The notes beneath the pieces were generated by a model. The model was given only the letters and a program-made list of their open reading frames with translations, had not been told where the DNA came from and searched no databases. Shown here one piece after another: positions 1 to 7,382 of a stretch of DNA of 16,474 nt (positions are counted from its first letter, which is position 1; every line of letters begins with the position of its first letter). The position numbers were made by a program, and so were the translations under genes. Location of the stretch: assembly GCA_041487355.1 (NCBI GenBank), contig JBGPND010000106.1, positions 1 through 16,474 on the forward strand, written 5' to 3'. This DNA is from JAMXLO01 sp041487355 (GTDB lineage: Bacteria > Pseudomonadota > Alphaproteobacteria > Acetobacterales > Acetobacteraceae).

Positions 1-188
1 GCCGCCGGAGCTGCCCGCGAGAGGCGAAAACGCAGGCCAGACGTGCCGGATGCCGAGCCGCAATCGGCTTGAACCCGATCACGCGCACCCCTAGGTTGCC
101 CACCACTTCCGCTGATCAACATCGTCGAATCCGCTCCAGGCCTCTCGCCCTGATGTAGCTTGTGGTGGTGCCGACGGAAAGGACGCGT
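1..188. other. Left-edge non-coding or unresolved stretch
   Basis: This stretch precedes phaC. On the minus strand two frames stay open to the window edge, one from an ATG near 130 and one from a GTG near 106, but neither product resembles a family I know. On the plus strand open frames run in from the left edge and stop at 70-72 and 92-94. I see no clear promoter. The only functional element I support is the ribosome binding site AAAGGA at 178-183, five bases before the phaC ATG. An upstream gene may end or begin here, but the sequence does not decide it. Confidence 0.4.
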
Positions 189-1988
189 ATGGCCGAGAAG
201 GACAAGACCGAAACCACCGGGTTCAAGCTCCCCGACCCGGCGGAGATCGGTCGTTCGATGGCCGACGTAGCGGAACGCTCCCAACGCATCGTCGGCGAAT
301 GGCTCAAGCGCCAGGCGAGCGAGGAGCACGCGCCCGATCCACTGAACATCGGCAGCGCCTTCATGGAGATGACCGCCAGGCTGATGGCCAACCCGGCCGG
401 CCTGATGGCCGCGCAGCTCGGCTTCTGGCAGGACTACATGACGCTCTGGCAGAACACCGCGCGGCGCATGATGGGCATGGACGCCGAACCGGTGATCGAC
501 GCGCCCTCGACCGATCGCCGCTTCAAGGACGATGCGTGGAAGGAGAACGAGGTCTTCGACTTCATCAAGCAATCCTACCTGCTGTCCGCGCGTTTCGTGC
601 AGGACGTGGTGAAGCAGGTCGATGGGCTGGATCCGAAGACGGCGCAGAAGGTGGATTTCTACTCGCGGCAGTTCGTCGATGCGATGAGTCCGTCGAACTT
701 CCTGCTGACCAATCCCGAGGTGCTGCGCAAGACCGCCGAGACCGGCGGGGAGAATCTGCTGAAGGGCCTGAACAACCTGCTCGCCGACCTCGAGCGCGGC
801 AAGGGCAAGCTGCACATCAAGATGACCGATATGGACGCCTTCAAGCTGGGCGAGAATATCGGCGTCTCACCCGGCAAGGTGGTGTTCCAGAACGACCTGA
901 TCCAGCTCATTCAGTACACCCCGGCAACCGACAAGGTGCTGAAGCGGCCGCTGCTGATCGCGCCGCCCTGGATCAACAAGTTCTACATCCTCGATCTTCG
1001 CCCGCGGAACAGCTTCGTGCGCTGGGCCGCCTCGCAAGGCCACACGGTGTTCGTGATCTCCTGGGTGAACCCGGACACGAAACTCGCGGAGAAGGGCTTC
1101 GAGGACTACATGACGGACGGCTATCTCGCCGCGCTGGATGCGATCGAGCAGGCGACCGGCGAGCGCGAGGTGAACGCGATCGGCTATTGCCTCGGCGGCA
1201 CGCTGCTGGCGAGCACGCTGGCCTATATGGCGGTGAAGGGCGACGACAGGATCAAGTCCGCCACGTTCTTCGTCACCATGATGGACTTCGAGGAGGCCGG
1301 CGAGCTTGGCGTGTTCATCGACGAAGAGCAGTTGAAGGCGATCGAGGAGAAGATGAGCAAGCGCGGCTATCTCGAAGGCTCCGAGATGGCGACCACGTTC
1401 AACATGCTGCGCGCCAACGATCTGATCTGGTCGTTCGTGGTGAACAACTACCTGCTCGGCAATGACCCGTTCCCGTTCGATCTGCTGTACTGGAACGCGG
1501 ATTCGACGCGGATGCCGGCGCGCATGCACAGCTTCTATCTGCGCAAGATGTACCAGAAGAATCTGCTGGCGGTGCCGAACGGGATCAGCCTCGCCGGTGT
1601 GCCGATCGACCTGACGAAGATCAGGACGCCGGCGTATTTCCTGTCGACCCGCGAGGATCACATCGCGCCGTGGAAATCCACCTATCGCGGCACGCAGTTG
1701 CTGAGTGGGCCGAAGCGCTTTGTGCTGGCGGCGTCAGGCCATATCGCGGGCGTGGTCAATCCGCCGGAAGGCGGCAAGTACAGCCACTGGATCAACAAGG
1801 ATCTGCCGCCCAACCCGGAGGAGTGGTTCAAGGGCGCCACCGAGATCGCCGGCTCCTGGTGGCCCGACTGGCACCGTTGGGTGAGCAGCCAGGCGAAGGC
1901 GCAGGTGCCGGCGCGGGTGCCCGGCGATGGCAAGCTGAAGCCGATCGAGGACGCGCCGGGCAGCTACGTGAAGGTGCGGCTGAGCTGA
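189..1988 (+). CDS. phaC: Class I poly(3-hydroxyalkanoate) synthase PhaC
   Basis: This enzyme polymerises (R)-3-hydroxyacyl-CoA into polyhydroxyalkanoate storage granules, releasing CoA, and acts at the granule surface. The product is 599 residues, the usual class I length. The PhaC N-terminal domain fills roughly residues 90-260 and an alpha/beta-hydrolase fold follows. The lipase-like box GYCLGG carries the nucleophile Cys334. Asp490 (in REDHIAPW) and His518 (in SGHIAG) complete the triad with spacing close to the Ralstonia enzyme. The ATG at 189 is preferred over an in-frame GTG at 162 because AAAGGA lies five bases upstream and the extra nine residues are not family-like. No phaA, phaB, phaR or phasin gene is adjacent, so precursor supply must be encoded elsewhere. 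A palindromic repeat begins at the stop codon. Confidence 0.96.
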   Translation: MAEKDKTETTGFKLPDPAEIGRSMADVAERSQRIVGEWLKRQASEEHAPDPLNIGSAFMEMTARLMANPAGLMAAQLGFWQDYMTLWQNTARRMMGMDAEPVIDAPSTDRRFKDDAWKENEVFDFIKQSYLLSARFVQDVVKQVDGLDPKTAQKVDFYSRQFVDAMSPSNFLLTNPEVLRKTAETGGENLLKGLNNLLADLERGKGKLHIKMTDMDAFKLGENIGVSPGKVVFQNDLIQLIQYTPATDKVLKRPLLIAPPWINKFYILDLRPRNSFVRWAASQGHTVFVISWVNPDTKLAEKGFEDYMTDGYLAALDAIEQATGEREVNAIGYCLGGTLLASTLAYMAVKGDDRIKSATFFVTMMDFEEAGELGVFIDEEQLKAIEEKMSKRGYLEGSEMATTFNMLRANDLIWSFVVNNYLLGNDPFPFDLLYWNADSTRMPARMHSFYLRKMYQKNLLAVPNGISLAGVPIDLTKIRTPAYFLSTREDHIAPWKSTYRGTQLLSGPKRFVLAASGHIAGVVNPPEGGKYSHWINKDLPPNPEEWFKGATEIAGSWWPDWHRWVSSQAKAQVPARVPGDGKLKPIEDAPGSYVKVRLS

Positions 1989-2245
1989 TACCAAAGTGTC
2001 ATTGCGAGTAGCGTAGCGGTGGCCGGGCTTGACCCGGCCAAGCAAGCTCGATCGGAGTGCGCACTCATACCCGACGCTGAAATGAATGACGTACGGTGCC
2101 CGGCGCTTCCCGTCATGGCCGTCCCCGGACTTGATCCGGGGACGGCCATGACGGCGGTACGCAGCGCCAGTGCGACCGGACAGAGAGTCAATGTTTTCAG
2201 CGCTTGGTATCACCCCGAGATTGCTTCGCTCCGCTCGCAATGACA
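1987..2245. repeat. Composite palindromic repeat element downstream of phaC
   Basis: The outer inverted repeats are GATACCAA (1987-1994) with TTGGTATC (2204-2211), and TGTCATTGCGAG (1997-2008) with CTCGCAATGACA (2234-2245). Inside lie two hairpins that share the loop CTTGA: an 8-bp stem (2020-2027 with 2033-2040) and a perfect 19-bp stem (2111-2129 with 2135-2153). The TGTCATTGCGAG ends match dispersed intergenic palindromes common in alphaproteobacterial genomes, and the same ends occur at 10372-10457. The element fills the convergent gap between phaC and the amidase at 2337. The stems have no T-tract, so factor-independent termination is not indicated, although a boundary or mRNA-stabilising effect is possible. 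The left outer arm overlaps the phaC stop codon. Confidence 0.85.
2111..2153. repeat. Perfect 19-bp hairpin nested in the repeat element
   Basis: The left arm at 2111-2129 begins CGTCATGGCC. The right arm at 2135-2153 is its exact reverse complement, and the loop at 2130-2134 is CTTGA. Read in one frame it gives the peptide MAVPGLDPGTAMT. A 19-base part of this element (2136-2154) recurs identically at 7339-7357, inside the coding region of a transporter ATPase, so this is a dispersed repeat and not a site specific to phaC. Confidence 0.9.
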
Positions 2246-2259
2246 GTCGGGCGTACGGG

Positions 2260-2330
2260 TCAGCGATTGGCGCGGCGCAGCACCGACTGCAGCAACACGT
2301 TGGCACCGGCTGCCACGTGACGGCGCGGGC
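2260..2330 (-). pseudogene. Possible tail remnant of an M20-type amidohydrolase
   Basis: Just past the stop of the amidase that ends at 2337, the minus strand encodes HVAAGANVLLQSVLRRANR and then a TGA at 2260-2262. The wording resembles the C-terminal end of zinc-dependent N-carbamoyl-amino-acid hydrolases/hydantoinases, which often end in a GA-VLL-AVL pattern. No start codon or upstream domain remains, and the frame runs back into the amidase gene antiparallel to nothing sensible. If real, it is the scar of a deletion that removed another hydrolase gene from the end of the operon. The call rests on recalled resemblance over about 19 residues and is weak. Confidence 0.3.
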
Positions 2331-2336
2331 ATCGCG

Positions 2337-3677
2337 CTAGGCCCAGAGTTCGCGCAGTCCGGATTTCGGATCGCGGTCGATCACCGGTGCCACAGCCTTG
2401 GCGATGGCCAGCAGCCCCGCGTCGGTCAGGCGCGGCCCGACCAGCGTGACGCCGACGGGGAGGTTCTTCGGCCCGCGGCAGACCGGGATGCCGACGCACG
2501 GCACATGCAGCAACGTCCACATGCGATTGAAGATCGCGTTGCCGGTCGTGTGCAGCCCTTCCGGCGCCTCGCCCGGCGCGCTTGGCGTCAGCACAACGTC
2601 CAGGGTCGCGCCGAACATCGCGTCGAACACCGACCGGCAGGAATCCGCGACCGCGTAGCTCGCCAGCAGTGCCTCGCGCGTGATGCCGGTGGGGTTCTCC
2701 ACCTTCGCCTTCAGGTCGGGAGCGAGCAACGCGTGGGCGTTGATGTATTCGGGCAGGAATGAGACGCCGCCTTCGCTGCTGACGATGGTGTTCTGCGCGT
2801 CGTGCAGGCGGTTGAACGCTTCGGGCAGCACCAGGTCCTCAACGATCGCGCCAGCTTCGGCGAGTCGTTTCGCTGCGGTTTCGAGCGCCGTCGCCCCGGC
2901 GGGTTCGATCGCATGCCAGACCGGGCTGCGGCACAAGCCAACGCGCAAACCCTTCACCGCGATCGGCGTCGTGTCCTCTGCGAGGCGATACGCCGTGCCG
3001 ACCAGGATCAGGTCGTCCACAGACCGGCCGTACCAGCCAACCGTATCCAGCGTGATCGACGACATCCGCACGCCTTCGCGGCTCAGCAGGTTCCAGGTCG
3101 GCTTGATGCCGTAGATGCCGTTGAAAGACGCCGGCCGGATATGCGAGCCGCCGGTCTGCGTGCCGAACGCCAGCGGCACATGGAAATCACCGACCGCCGC
3201 GCCCAAACCGGACGACGAACCACCCGGCGTGTGCGCAAGATTATACGGATTGCGTGTCAGCGCCTTGCGCCCGCCGGAGGCGAACTCCACCGTGTCGGTC
3301 TTGCCAAGGATCAGCGCGCCGGCACCACGCACCACCGCGACACAGGCCGCATCGCGCCCGACGCGCAGCCCGTCGTAGATCGGCGAGTTCTGCGTCGTCG
3401 GATAGTCCGCCGTGTCGATGATGTCCTTCACGCCGAACGGCAGCCCGTGCAGCGGCCCCTTCGACGGCAGCTTGTCCAGTTCGCGTGCGCGGCGGATGGC
3501 GTGGTCGGGATCGAGCCACAGCCAGGCCCGCACTTCCGCGTCACGCGCGGCGATGCGGGCGAGACAGGACCGCAACAGCTCCTCGCAGGAAAGCTGCTTG
3601 GCGCGGATCAACGCAGCAGCCTCGGCGGCGGTGAGCTGGCACGGCTCGGTTGCGACGTTGGTGCTGACGGCGTCCAT
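2337..3677 (-). CDS. Amidase-signature family hydrolase (second amidase)
   Basis: This is a probable cytoplasmic amide hydrolase of the amidase signature family, 446 residues long. The Ser-cisSer-Lys apparatus is visible: Lys84 in GVKDIID, the glycine/serine loop GGSSSG at 152-157, and the nucleophile Ser178 in GTQTGGSHIRPA. The nucleophile loop has Gln where the sister amidase upstream has Asp, and S-H-I-R-P where the sister has S-I-R-G-P. The two are therefore from different subgroups and not a recent duplication. The ATG at 3677 overlaps the stop of the acetamidase/formamidase gene by one base (TGATG), which implies translational coupling. An upstream in-frame extension to 3977 is antisense-like and is rejected. 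It is the last gene of the transport/amide cluster, and its substrate is unknown. Confidence 0.88.
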   Translation of the reverse strand: MDAVSTNVATEPCQLTAAEAAALIRAKQLSCEELLRSCLARIAARDAEVRAWLWLDPDHAIRRARELDKLPSKGPLHGLPFGVKDIIDTADYPTTQNSPIYDGLRVGRDAACVAVVRGAGALILGKTDTVEFASGGRKALTRNPYNLAHTPGGSSSGLGAAVGDFHVPLAFGTQTGGSHIRPASFNGIYGIKPTWNLLSREGVRMSSITLDTVGWYGRSVDDLILVGTAYRLAEDTTPIAVKGLRVGLCRSPVWHAIEPAGATALETAAKRLAEAGAIVEDLVLPEAFNRLHDAQNTIVSSEGGVSFLPEYINAHALLAPDLKAKVENPTGITREALLASYAVADSCRSVFDAMFGATLDVVLTPSAPGEAPEGLHTTGNAIFNRMWTLLHVPCVGIPVCRGPKNLPVGVTLVGPRLTDAGLLAIAKAVAPVIDRDPKSGLRELWA

Positions 3678-4633
3678 CAGAACAGCAGCCCCTTGCGCAG
3701 CATGCCGTGGATGCCCTTCTCGCCATTCACCGTCTGCGTCACGTGGAAATCCACCGCCAAGGAGCAGAACTGATACGCCTGCTCGCGCGACAGATTGCTG
3801 CGGCTGCAGATGAAGCTGATCATCTCGCGCAACGCCTGCTTCATCGCCTGGTCGAGATCCTCGTTCAGGCCCATGCTGATGAAGTAATTCGGCGTCTCTG
3901 CCTTGGGTTGGCGCAGCAGCGGACGCGTCGGACCGCCGCCCTTGTGCAACACGAAGGTGAACGTGCCGGTCAGGCACATTTCCAACGCGGTGACGCAGAC
4001 CTCGCCGTCGCCCTGCACGCCGTGCCCGTCACCCACCGAGAAATTCGCGCCAAGTACCCACACAGGTAGATACAAGGTGCTGCCCGCCGTCAGCTCCTTG
4101 TTGTCCAGATTGCCACCATGGATGCGCGGCTCCTTCGATGCGATCGTGCCGAAGGCGGGCGGCGGCGCGACGCCCATCACGCCGAAGAACGGCGCCAGCG
4201 CCAGTTCCGTTCCCCAGGGCAGCAAGCACACACCGCGCGCGCGATCGACCGGGATGTGGCTGATCACCGTCTCGTGGAAATCCTCCGGCAGCGTGCCGGC
4301 GAGCGGGCGGATCACGTTGTAGCCCCAGTCGGCGCCCGGCTCGATCTTCTCGATGCGGATCTCCAGCATGTCGCCCGGCGCCGCACCGGCGATGGCAATC
4401 GGGCCAGTAACGATGTGTCCGGCGCGCGAACCTGGATTGGCCGCGATGATCGCACTGAGTTCCGGCGGCACCGTGAAGCCGGAGCTCGCCGGCGGCATGA
4501 CCTCCTCGCGGCCGGAGACACATTGCACCACCACCCTGTCGCCTGATTCGATGGTCAGGACAGGCGGAAAGGTCGCGTCGAACACGCCGATGCGGACGGT
4601 CTTCGGCGAGGCGCGAAGTTCATGCTGGGCCAT
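3677..4633 (-). CDS. Acetamidase/formamidase family protein
   Basis: This is a member of the FmdA/AmdA family, which hydrolyses short-chain amides such as formamide or acetamide to ammonia and the acid. It is 318 residues long, typical of the short bacterial members. Family hallmarks are GHIVTGPI (72-79), HGGNLDNKEL (172-181) and the glycine/acidic loop GDGHGVQGDGE (201-211), where metal-binding residues are expected. No signal peptide is seen, so it should be cytosolic. AAGGAA stands a few bases before the ATG at 4633. The gene starts 15 bases after the stop of the preceding amidase, and its own stop overlaps the next amidase start. Its place between two amidases suggests it takes a small amide released from a larger substrate, but this is inference. 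fmdA would be the nearest symbol. Confidence 0.88.
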   Translation of the reverse strand: MAQHELRASPKTVRIGVFDATFPPVLTIESGDRVVVQCVSGREEVMPPASSGFTVPPELSAIIAANPGSRAGHIVTGPIAIAGAAPGDMLEIRIEKIEPGADWGYNVIRPLAGTLPEDFHETVISHIPVDRARGVCLLPWGTELALAPFFGVMGVAPPPAFGTIASKEPRIHGGNLDNKELTAGSTLYLPVWVLGANFSVGDGHGVQGDGEVCVTALEMCLTGTFTFVLHKGGGPTRPLLRQPKAETPNYFISMGLNEDLDQAMKQALREMISFICSRSNLSREQAYQFCSLAVDFHVTQTVNGEKGIHGMLRKGLLF

Positions 4634-4648
4634 GGCAGTTTCCTTCGA

Positions 4649-6055
4649 TCAGGCGGCGACCAGGGTGGCGGACAGCGCCGGGCGGCGGGCACGGAACGGC
4701 GCGGCTTTCTCGAACGCATCCGCCACGCGGAACAGCGTCGGCTCCTGGAACGGCTTGCCGACGAGCTGGATCGCGACCGGCAGATCGCCCTCGCCGAAGC
4801 CCGAGCAGATCGACATCGCCGGGTAGCCCGACACGTTGAACGGCATGGTGAAGCTGGGCTTCTGGCCGACATCCCAGTCCGGGACTGCGTCGATCTTCGG
4901 CGCCTCCCGCGGCTGCGCCGCGGTCAGCACCACGTCCAGTCCGGACATCGCCGCCTGCAATTCGGCGCGCAGCTCGCGCCGGCGCCGCACCGCCTGCACG
5001 TAATCCACGCCAGACACCATCGCGCCCAGCATCAGCCGCTGCTGCACGCGCGCGCTGAAATCGCCGAGCCGGGTGCGGGCCCATTCGTCGTAGGCGGAGG
5101 CACGCTCGGTAAGCGAGATCAGCGTGCCGCAGGCGTGCCAGTCGTGCAGCGGCGACAGCGTCACTTCGCTGACCTCGGCACCGAGCGAGCGGAATGTGTC
5201 GATCGCCGCGTCGATGCCGCGCTGCGTGCCTTCGCTGACCTTGTGGTCCACTTCGTGGAAATGGTGGATCACGCCGATGCGCATGCCCTTGATGCCGGTG
5301 CCGAGTTGCGCGGTGTAGTCGGGGATTGGTCGCGACGCGCTGGCCGGGTCGCGCGGATCGTGGCCGGCGAGCGCCTGCAGCATCAGCGCGCAGTCCTCGG
5401 CGGTCCAGGCCATCGGCCCGATATGATCCAGCGTGAATGCAGCGGGAGCGACGCCGGCGCGGCTGACCAGACCATAGGTCGGCTTGATGCCGGCGATGCC
5501 GCACAGTGCCGATGGACCGCGGATCGAGCCGCCGGTGTCGGTGCCGATGCCGCCGAGGATCAGCCCCGCCGCCACGCCGGCACCAGTGCCACTGCTCGAT
5601 CCGGCGGTGAAATGCCCGGTGTTCCATGGATTGCGCGCCGGCGGCCAGGGCAGATCGAAAGACGGCCCACCATCGGCGAATTCATGTGTCGCCGTCTTGC
5701 CCATCAGCACCGTACCCGCTTCGGCGAGTTTCGTCGCGCAGGTCGCATCGGTGTCGGGAACATTGTCGCGCAGGATCTTGGAATGGCACGTCGTGCGGAT
5801 GCCCTTGGTGTCGACGATGTCCTTCAAGCCGATGGGAATGCCGTGCAACGGACCGCTCGGACCGTTCGCCATGATCGCAGCCTCGGCCGTGCGCGCATCG
5901 GCGAGCGCGCGTTCCTCGGTGAGCAGGATGAAGCTGTGCAGTTCACTATCCAGTGAGTGAACGCGGTCGAGACAGGCGCGCGTCAACTCCACCGGCGACA
6001 ATTGCTTCGCGGCGATCAGTTTCGCGGCTTCGGCAATCGTGGGGATGCTGCTCAT
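4649..6055 (-). CDS. Amidase-signature hydrolase (GatA/AtzE-like)
   Basis: This is a 468-residue hydrolase of the amidase signature family. Catalytic elements are Lys78 in GIPIGLKDIVD, the cis-serine loop AGSSSG (151-156) and the nucleophile Ser177 in GTDTGGSIRGPS. Length and layout resemble GatA and the AtzE-type amidases. The gene directly follows a tiny AtzG-like gene, and its ATG overlaps that gene's stop (ATGA at 6052-6055), with a GGAGG site inside the small gene. In the cyanuric acid pathway AtzE works as a complex with AtzG, by analogy with GatA and GatC, so this protein probably needs the small partner. It is not the housekeeping GatA: no gatB or gatC is present and it sits in a transporter cluster. 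The substrate cannot be assigned. Confidence 0.9.
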   Translation of the reverse strand: MSSIPTIAEAAKLIAAKQLSPVELTRACLDRVHSLDSELHSFILLTEERALADARTAEAAIMANGPSGPLHGIPIGLKDIVDTKGIRTTCHSKILRDNVPDTDATCATKLAEAGTVLMGKTATHEFADGGPSFDLPWPPARNPWNTGHFTAGSSSGTGAGVAAGLILGGIGTDTGGSIRGPSALCGIAGIKPTYGLVSRAGVAPAAFTLDHIGPMAWTAEDCALMLQALAGHDPRDPASASRPIPDYTAQLGTGIKGMRIGVIHHFHEVDHKVSEGTQRGIDAAIDTFRSLGAEVSEVTLSPLHDWHACGTLISLTERASAYDEWARTRLGDFSARVQQRLMLGAMVSGVDYVQAVRRRRELRAELQAAMSGLDVVLTAAQPREAPKIDAVPDWDVGQKPSFTMPFNVSGYPAMSICSGFGEGDLPVAIQLVGKPFQEPTLFRVADAFEKAAPFRARRPALSATLVAA

Positions 6056-6249
6056 GTCAGATCCTCCTCGGCGAAGCCGTAGGTCAGCACGGGCTCGGCC
6101 ATGCGGCCGCGCGGCTTGCGCACGCGCGCCGCCATTGCGGCGACATGCGGATAGGCGGCCTTCAGTTCGGCTTTCTGCTCCGGGGTGAGCGAAAGTCCTG
6201 CGCGGGCGATCAGGAAATCGAGTGCCTCGTCTCCGGGTTCAGGCTGCAT
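6052..6249 (-). CDS. AtzG-like small amidase partner (DUF4089-type)
   Basis: This is a small acidic protein of 65 residues. The body reads as a helical hairpin: ALDFLIARAGLSLTPEQKAE, then AYPHVAAMAARVRKPRG, ending in an AEPVLTYGF tail. That pattern (an aliphatic first helix, a GL-L-xx-Q turn, a second helix, then an E-P-x-x-x-F end) resembles AtzG/DUF4089 proteins, distant relatives of GatC that bind and support amidase subunits. The downstream amidase overlaps it by four bases, as expected for a stoichiometric partner. The ATG at 6249 is chosen because AGGAGG lies five bases upstream. An in-frame ATG at 6270, 11 bases after the ATPase stop, would add seven residues. Family membership is from recalled pattern and operon context, so it is probable rather than proven. 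Confidence 0.72.
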   Translation of the reverse strand: MQPEPGDEALDFLIARAGLSLTPEQKAELKAAYPHVAAMAARVRKPRGRMAEPVLTYGFAEEDLT

Positions 6250-6281
6250 GATCCCCTCCTCATCTGACATTGCCCTTGGAC

Positions 6282-7382
6282 TCATCGTTCGCTGGAAACA
6301 TGCGCCGGGCTGACCGAATGCTGCAAGCCAGGCCATGGCTGCGACGCGTCATCACCGGCGACGCGCAGGCAACGCGCCATGCGTCCGTGCAATGGATAGC
6401 GTGGTGCAGGCACCGCAGCGCGACATTCGGACTGCGCCTGGACGCAGCGCGGCGCGAAGGCGCATCCAGCAGGCAGGCGGCGCAGGTCGGGCGGGCTGCC
6501 CGGGATTGCCTCGATGTCGTGGTCGCGGCTTTGGCCGTGCATCGTGGATGCCAGCAGGCCCTGCGTGTAGGGATGCAGCGGTGCGCGCAGCACCTCGGCC
6601 ACCGGACCTTCCTCGACGATGCGGCCGGCATACATCACCGCGATGCGGTCGGCGATCTCGGAGGCCACGCCGAGGTCGTGCGTGACGAAGATCGTGCCCA
6701 TGCCCAGTTCGCGCTGCAATTTCCGCAGCAGGATCAGCACCTGGATCTGCACGGTGGCATCCAGCGCCGTCGTCGGTTCGTCGGCCAGCAGCAGGCGCGG
6801 CCCGCAGGACAGTGCCATGGCGATCATCGCCCGCTGGCGCAGCCCGCCGGACAGTTCGTGCGGATAATTGTCGAGCCTTCGTTCCGCGGACGGTATCTTC
6901 ACCAGCTCCAGCAGTTCGAGCGCCCGCGCGCGGGCTTCGGCGCGGCTGCCCCCCTTGTGCCGCATCACTGTCTCGGCGATCTGCGTGCCGATCGTGTAGA
7001 CCGGATCGAGCGCGGTCATCGGTTCCTGGAAGATCATCGACACCAGGCCGCCGCGCAGGTCACGCAGCCGGCGTTTGTCGAGCGCCAGCACATCCTGGCC
7101 GTCGATGCGGATGGCGCCCTCGATGCGTGTCCGGCGCGGCGGCAACAGGCGCAACATGGCGCGCAAGGTGACGCTCTTGCCGGAGCCGGATTCACCGAGG
7201 ATGCACAACACCTCACCGGGGCGCACGCTGAAGCTCACACCGTTCACCGCATGCACCGTCGCCTCGCGCATGACGAAACGCACGGTGAGGTCGTCCACTT
7301 CGACCAGCGGCGGTTCGGCCGATGCCCCAGCGTCAAGCCCGGGGACGGCCATGACGGTAGAGGTGGCGGTTGGGGCGTTCAT
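6282..7382 (-). CDS. Peptide/amide ABC transporter ATPase, DppD/OppD type
   Basis: This is one of two ATP-hydrolysing subunits of the importer and is cytoplasmic. It has 366 residues. It shows Walker A GESGSGKS (63-70), a Q-loop at FQEP (118-121), the signature LSGG (177-180), Walker B LLLADE (197-202) and the switch His235. The oligopeptide-type C-terminal extension has Cys307, Cys313, Cys320 and Cys338, spaced as in OppD/DppD proteins where an iron-sulfur cluster has been reported. The ATG at 7382 overlaps the TGA of the preceding ATPase (ATGA at 7379-7382). Residues 10-18, VMAVPGLDA, are encoded by a copy of the dispersed palindromic repeat that forms the hairpin at 2111-2153, so the N-terminus is repeat-derived. 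An ATG inside the repeat (7352) is an alternative start. Confidence 0.93.
   Translation of the reverse strand: MNAPTATSTVMAVPGLDAGASAEPPLVEVDDLTVRFVMREATVHAVNGVSFSVRPGEVLCILGESGSGKSVTLRAMLRLLPPRRTRIEGAIRIDGQDVLALDKRRLRDLRGGLVSMIFQEPMTALDPVYTIGTQIAETVMRHKGGSRAEARARALELLELVKIPSAERRLDNYPHELSGGLRQRAMIAMALSCGPRLLLADEPTTALDATVQIQVLILLRKLQRELGMGTIFVTHDLGVASEIADRIAVMYAGRIVEEGPVAEVLRAPLHPYTQGLLASTMHGQSRDHDIEAIPGSPPDLRRLPAGCAFAPRCVQAQSECRAAVPAPRYPLHGRMARCLRVAGDDASQPWPGLQHSVSPAHVSSER
7332..7357. repeat. Half-copy of palindromic repeat inside an ATPase gene
   Basis: The 26-base stretch beginning GTCAAGCCCGGGG corresponds to the loop and one arm of the repeat seen complete at 2111-2153. Nineteen bases (7339-7357) are identical to 2136-2154. 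Here the second arm is missing, so no hairpin forms. It lies within the first 20 codons of the DppD-type ATPase gene, upstream of the conserved nucleotide-binding fold, and keeps the frame open. Confidence 0.85.

Noticed and set aside
1..161. Open minus-strand frames reaching the left window edge
   Set aside because: Two frames are open but too short and without family resemblance to call a partial gene.
299..1465. A 388-codon frame inside phaC
   Set aside because: It is a same-strand frame-shifted shadow of phaC with low-complexity arginine-rich product.
1986..2040. Hairpin at 2020-2040 as the phaC terminator
   Set aside because: No run of T follows on the plus strand, and the stem belongs to the dispersed repeat element. 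Factor-independent termination is not supported.
2019..2243. Short plus-strand open frame in the phaC downstream repeat, encoding MAVPGLDPGTAMT
   Set aside because: The coding potential comes from the palindromic repeat itself. No ribosome site or conserved domain is present, so it is treated as a repeat and not a gene.
4622..5956. A 444-codon plus-strand open frame opposite the first amidase
   Set aside because: It is a shadow of the amidase gene, which has a complete catalytic triad. The plus-strand product has no recognisable domain and no credible start context.
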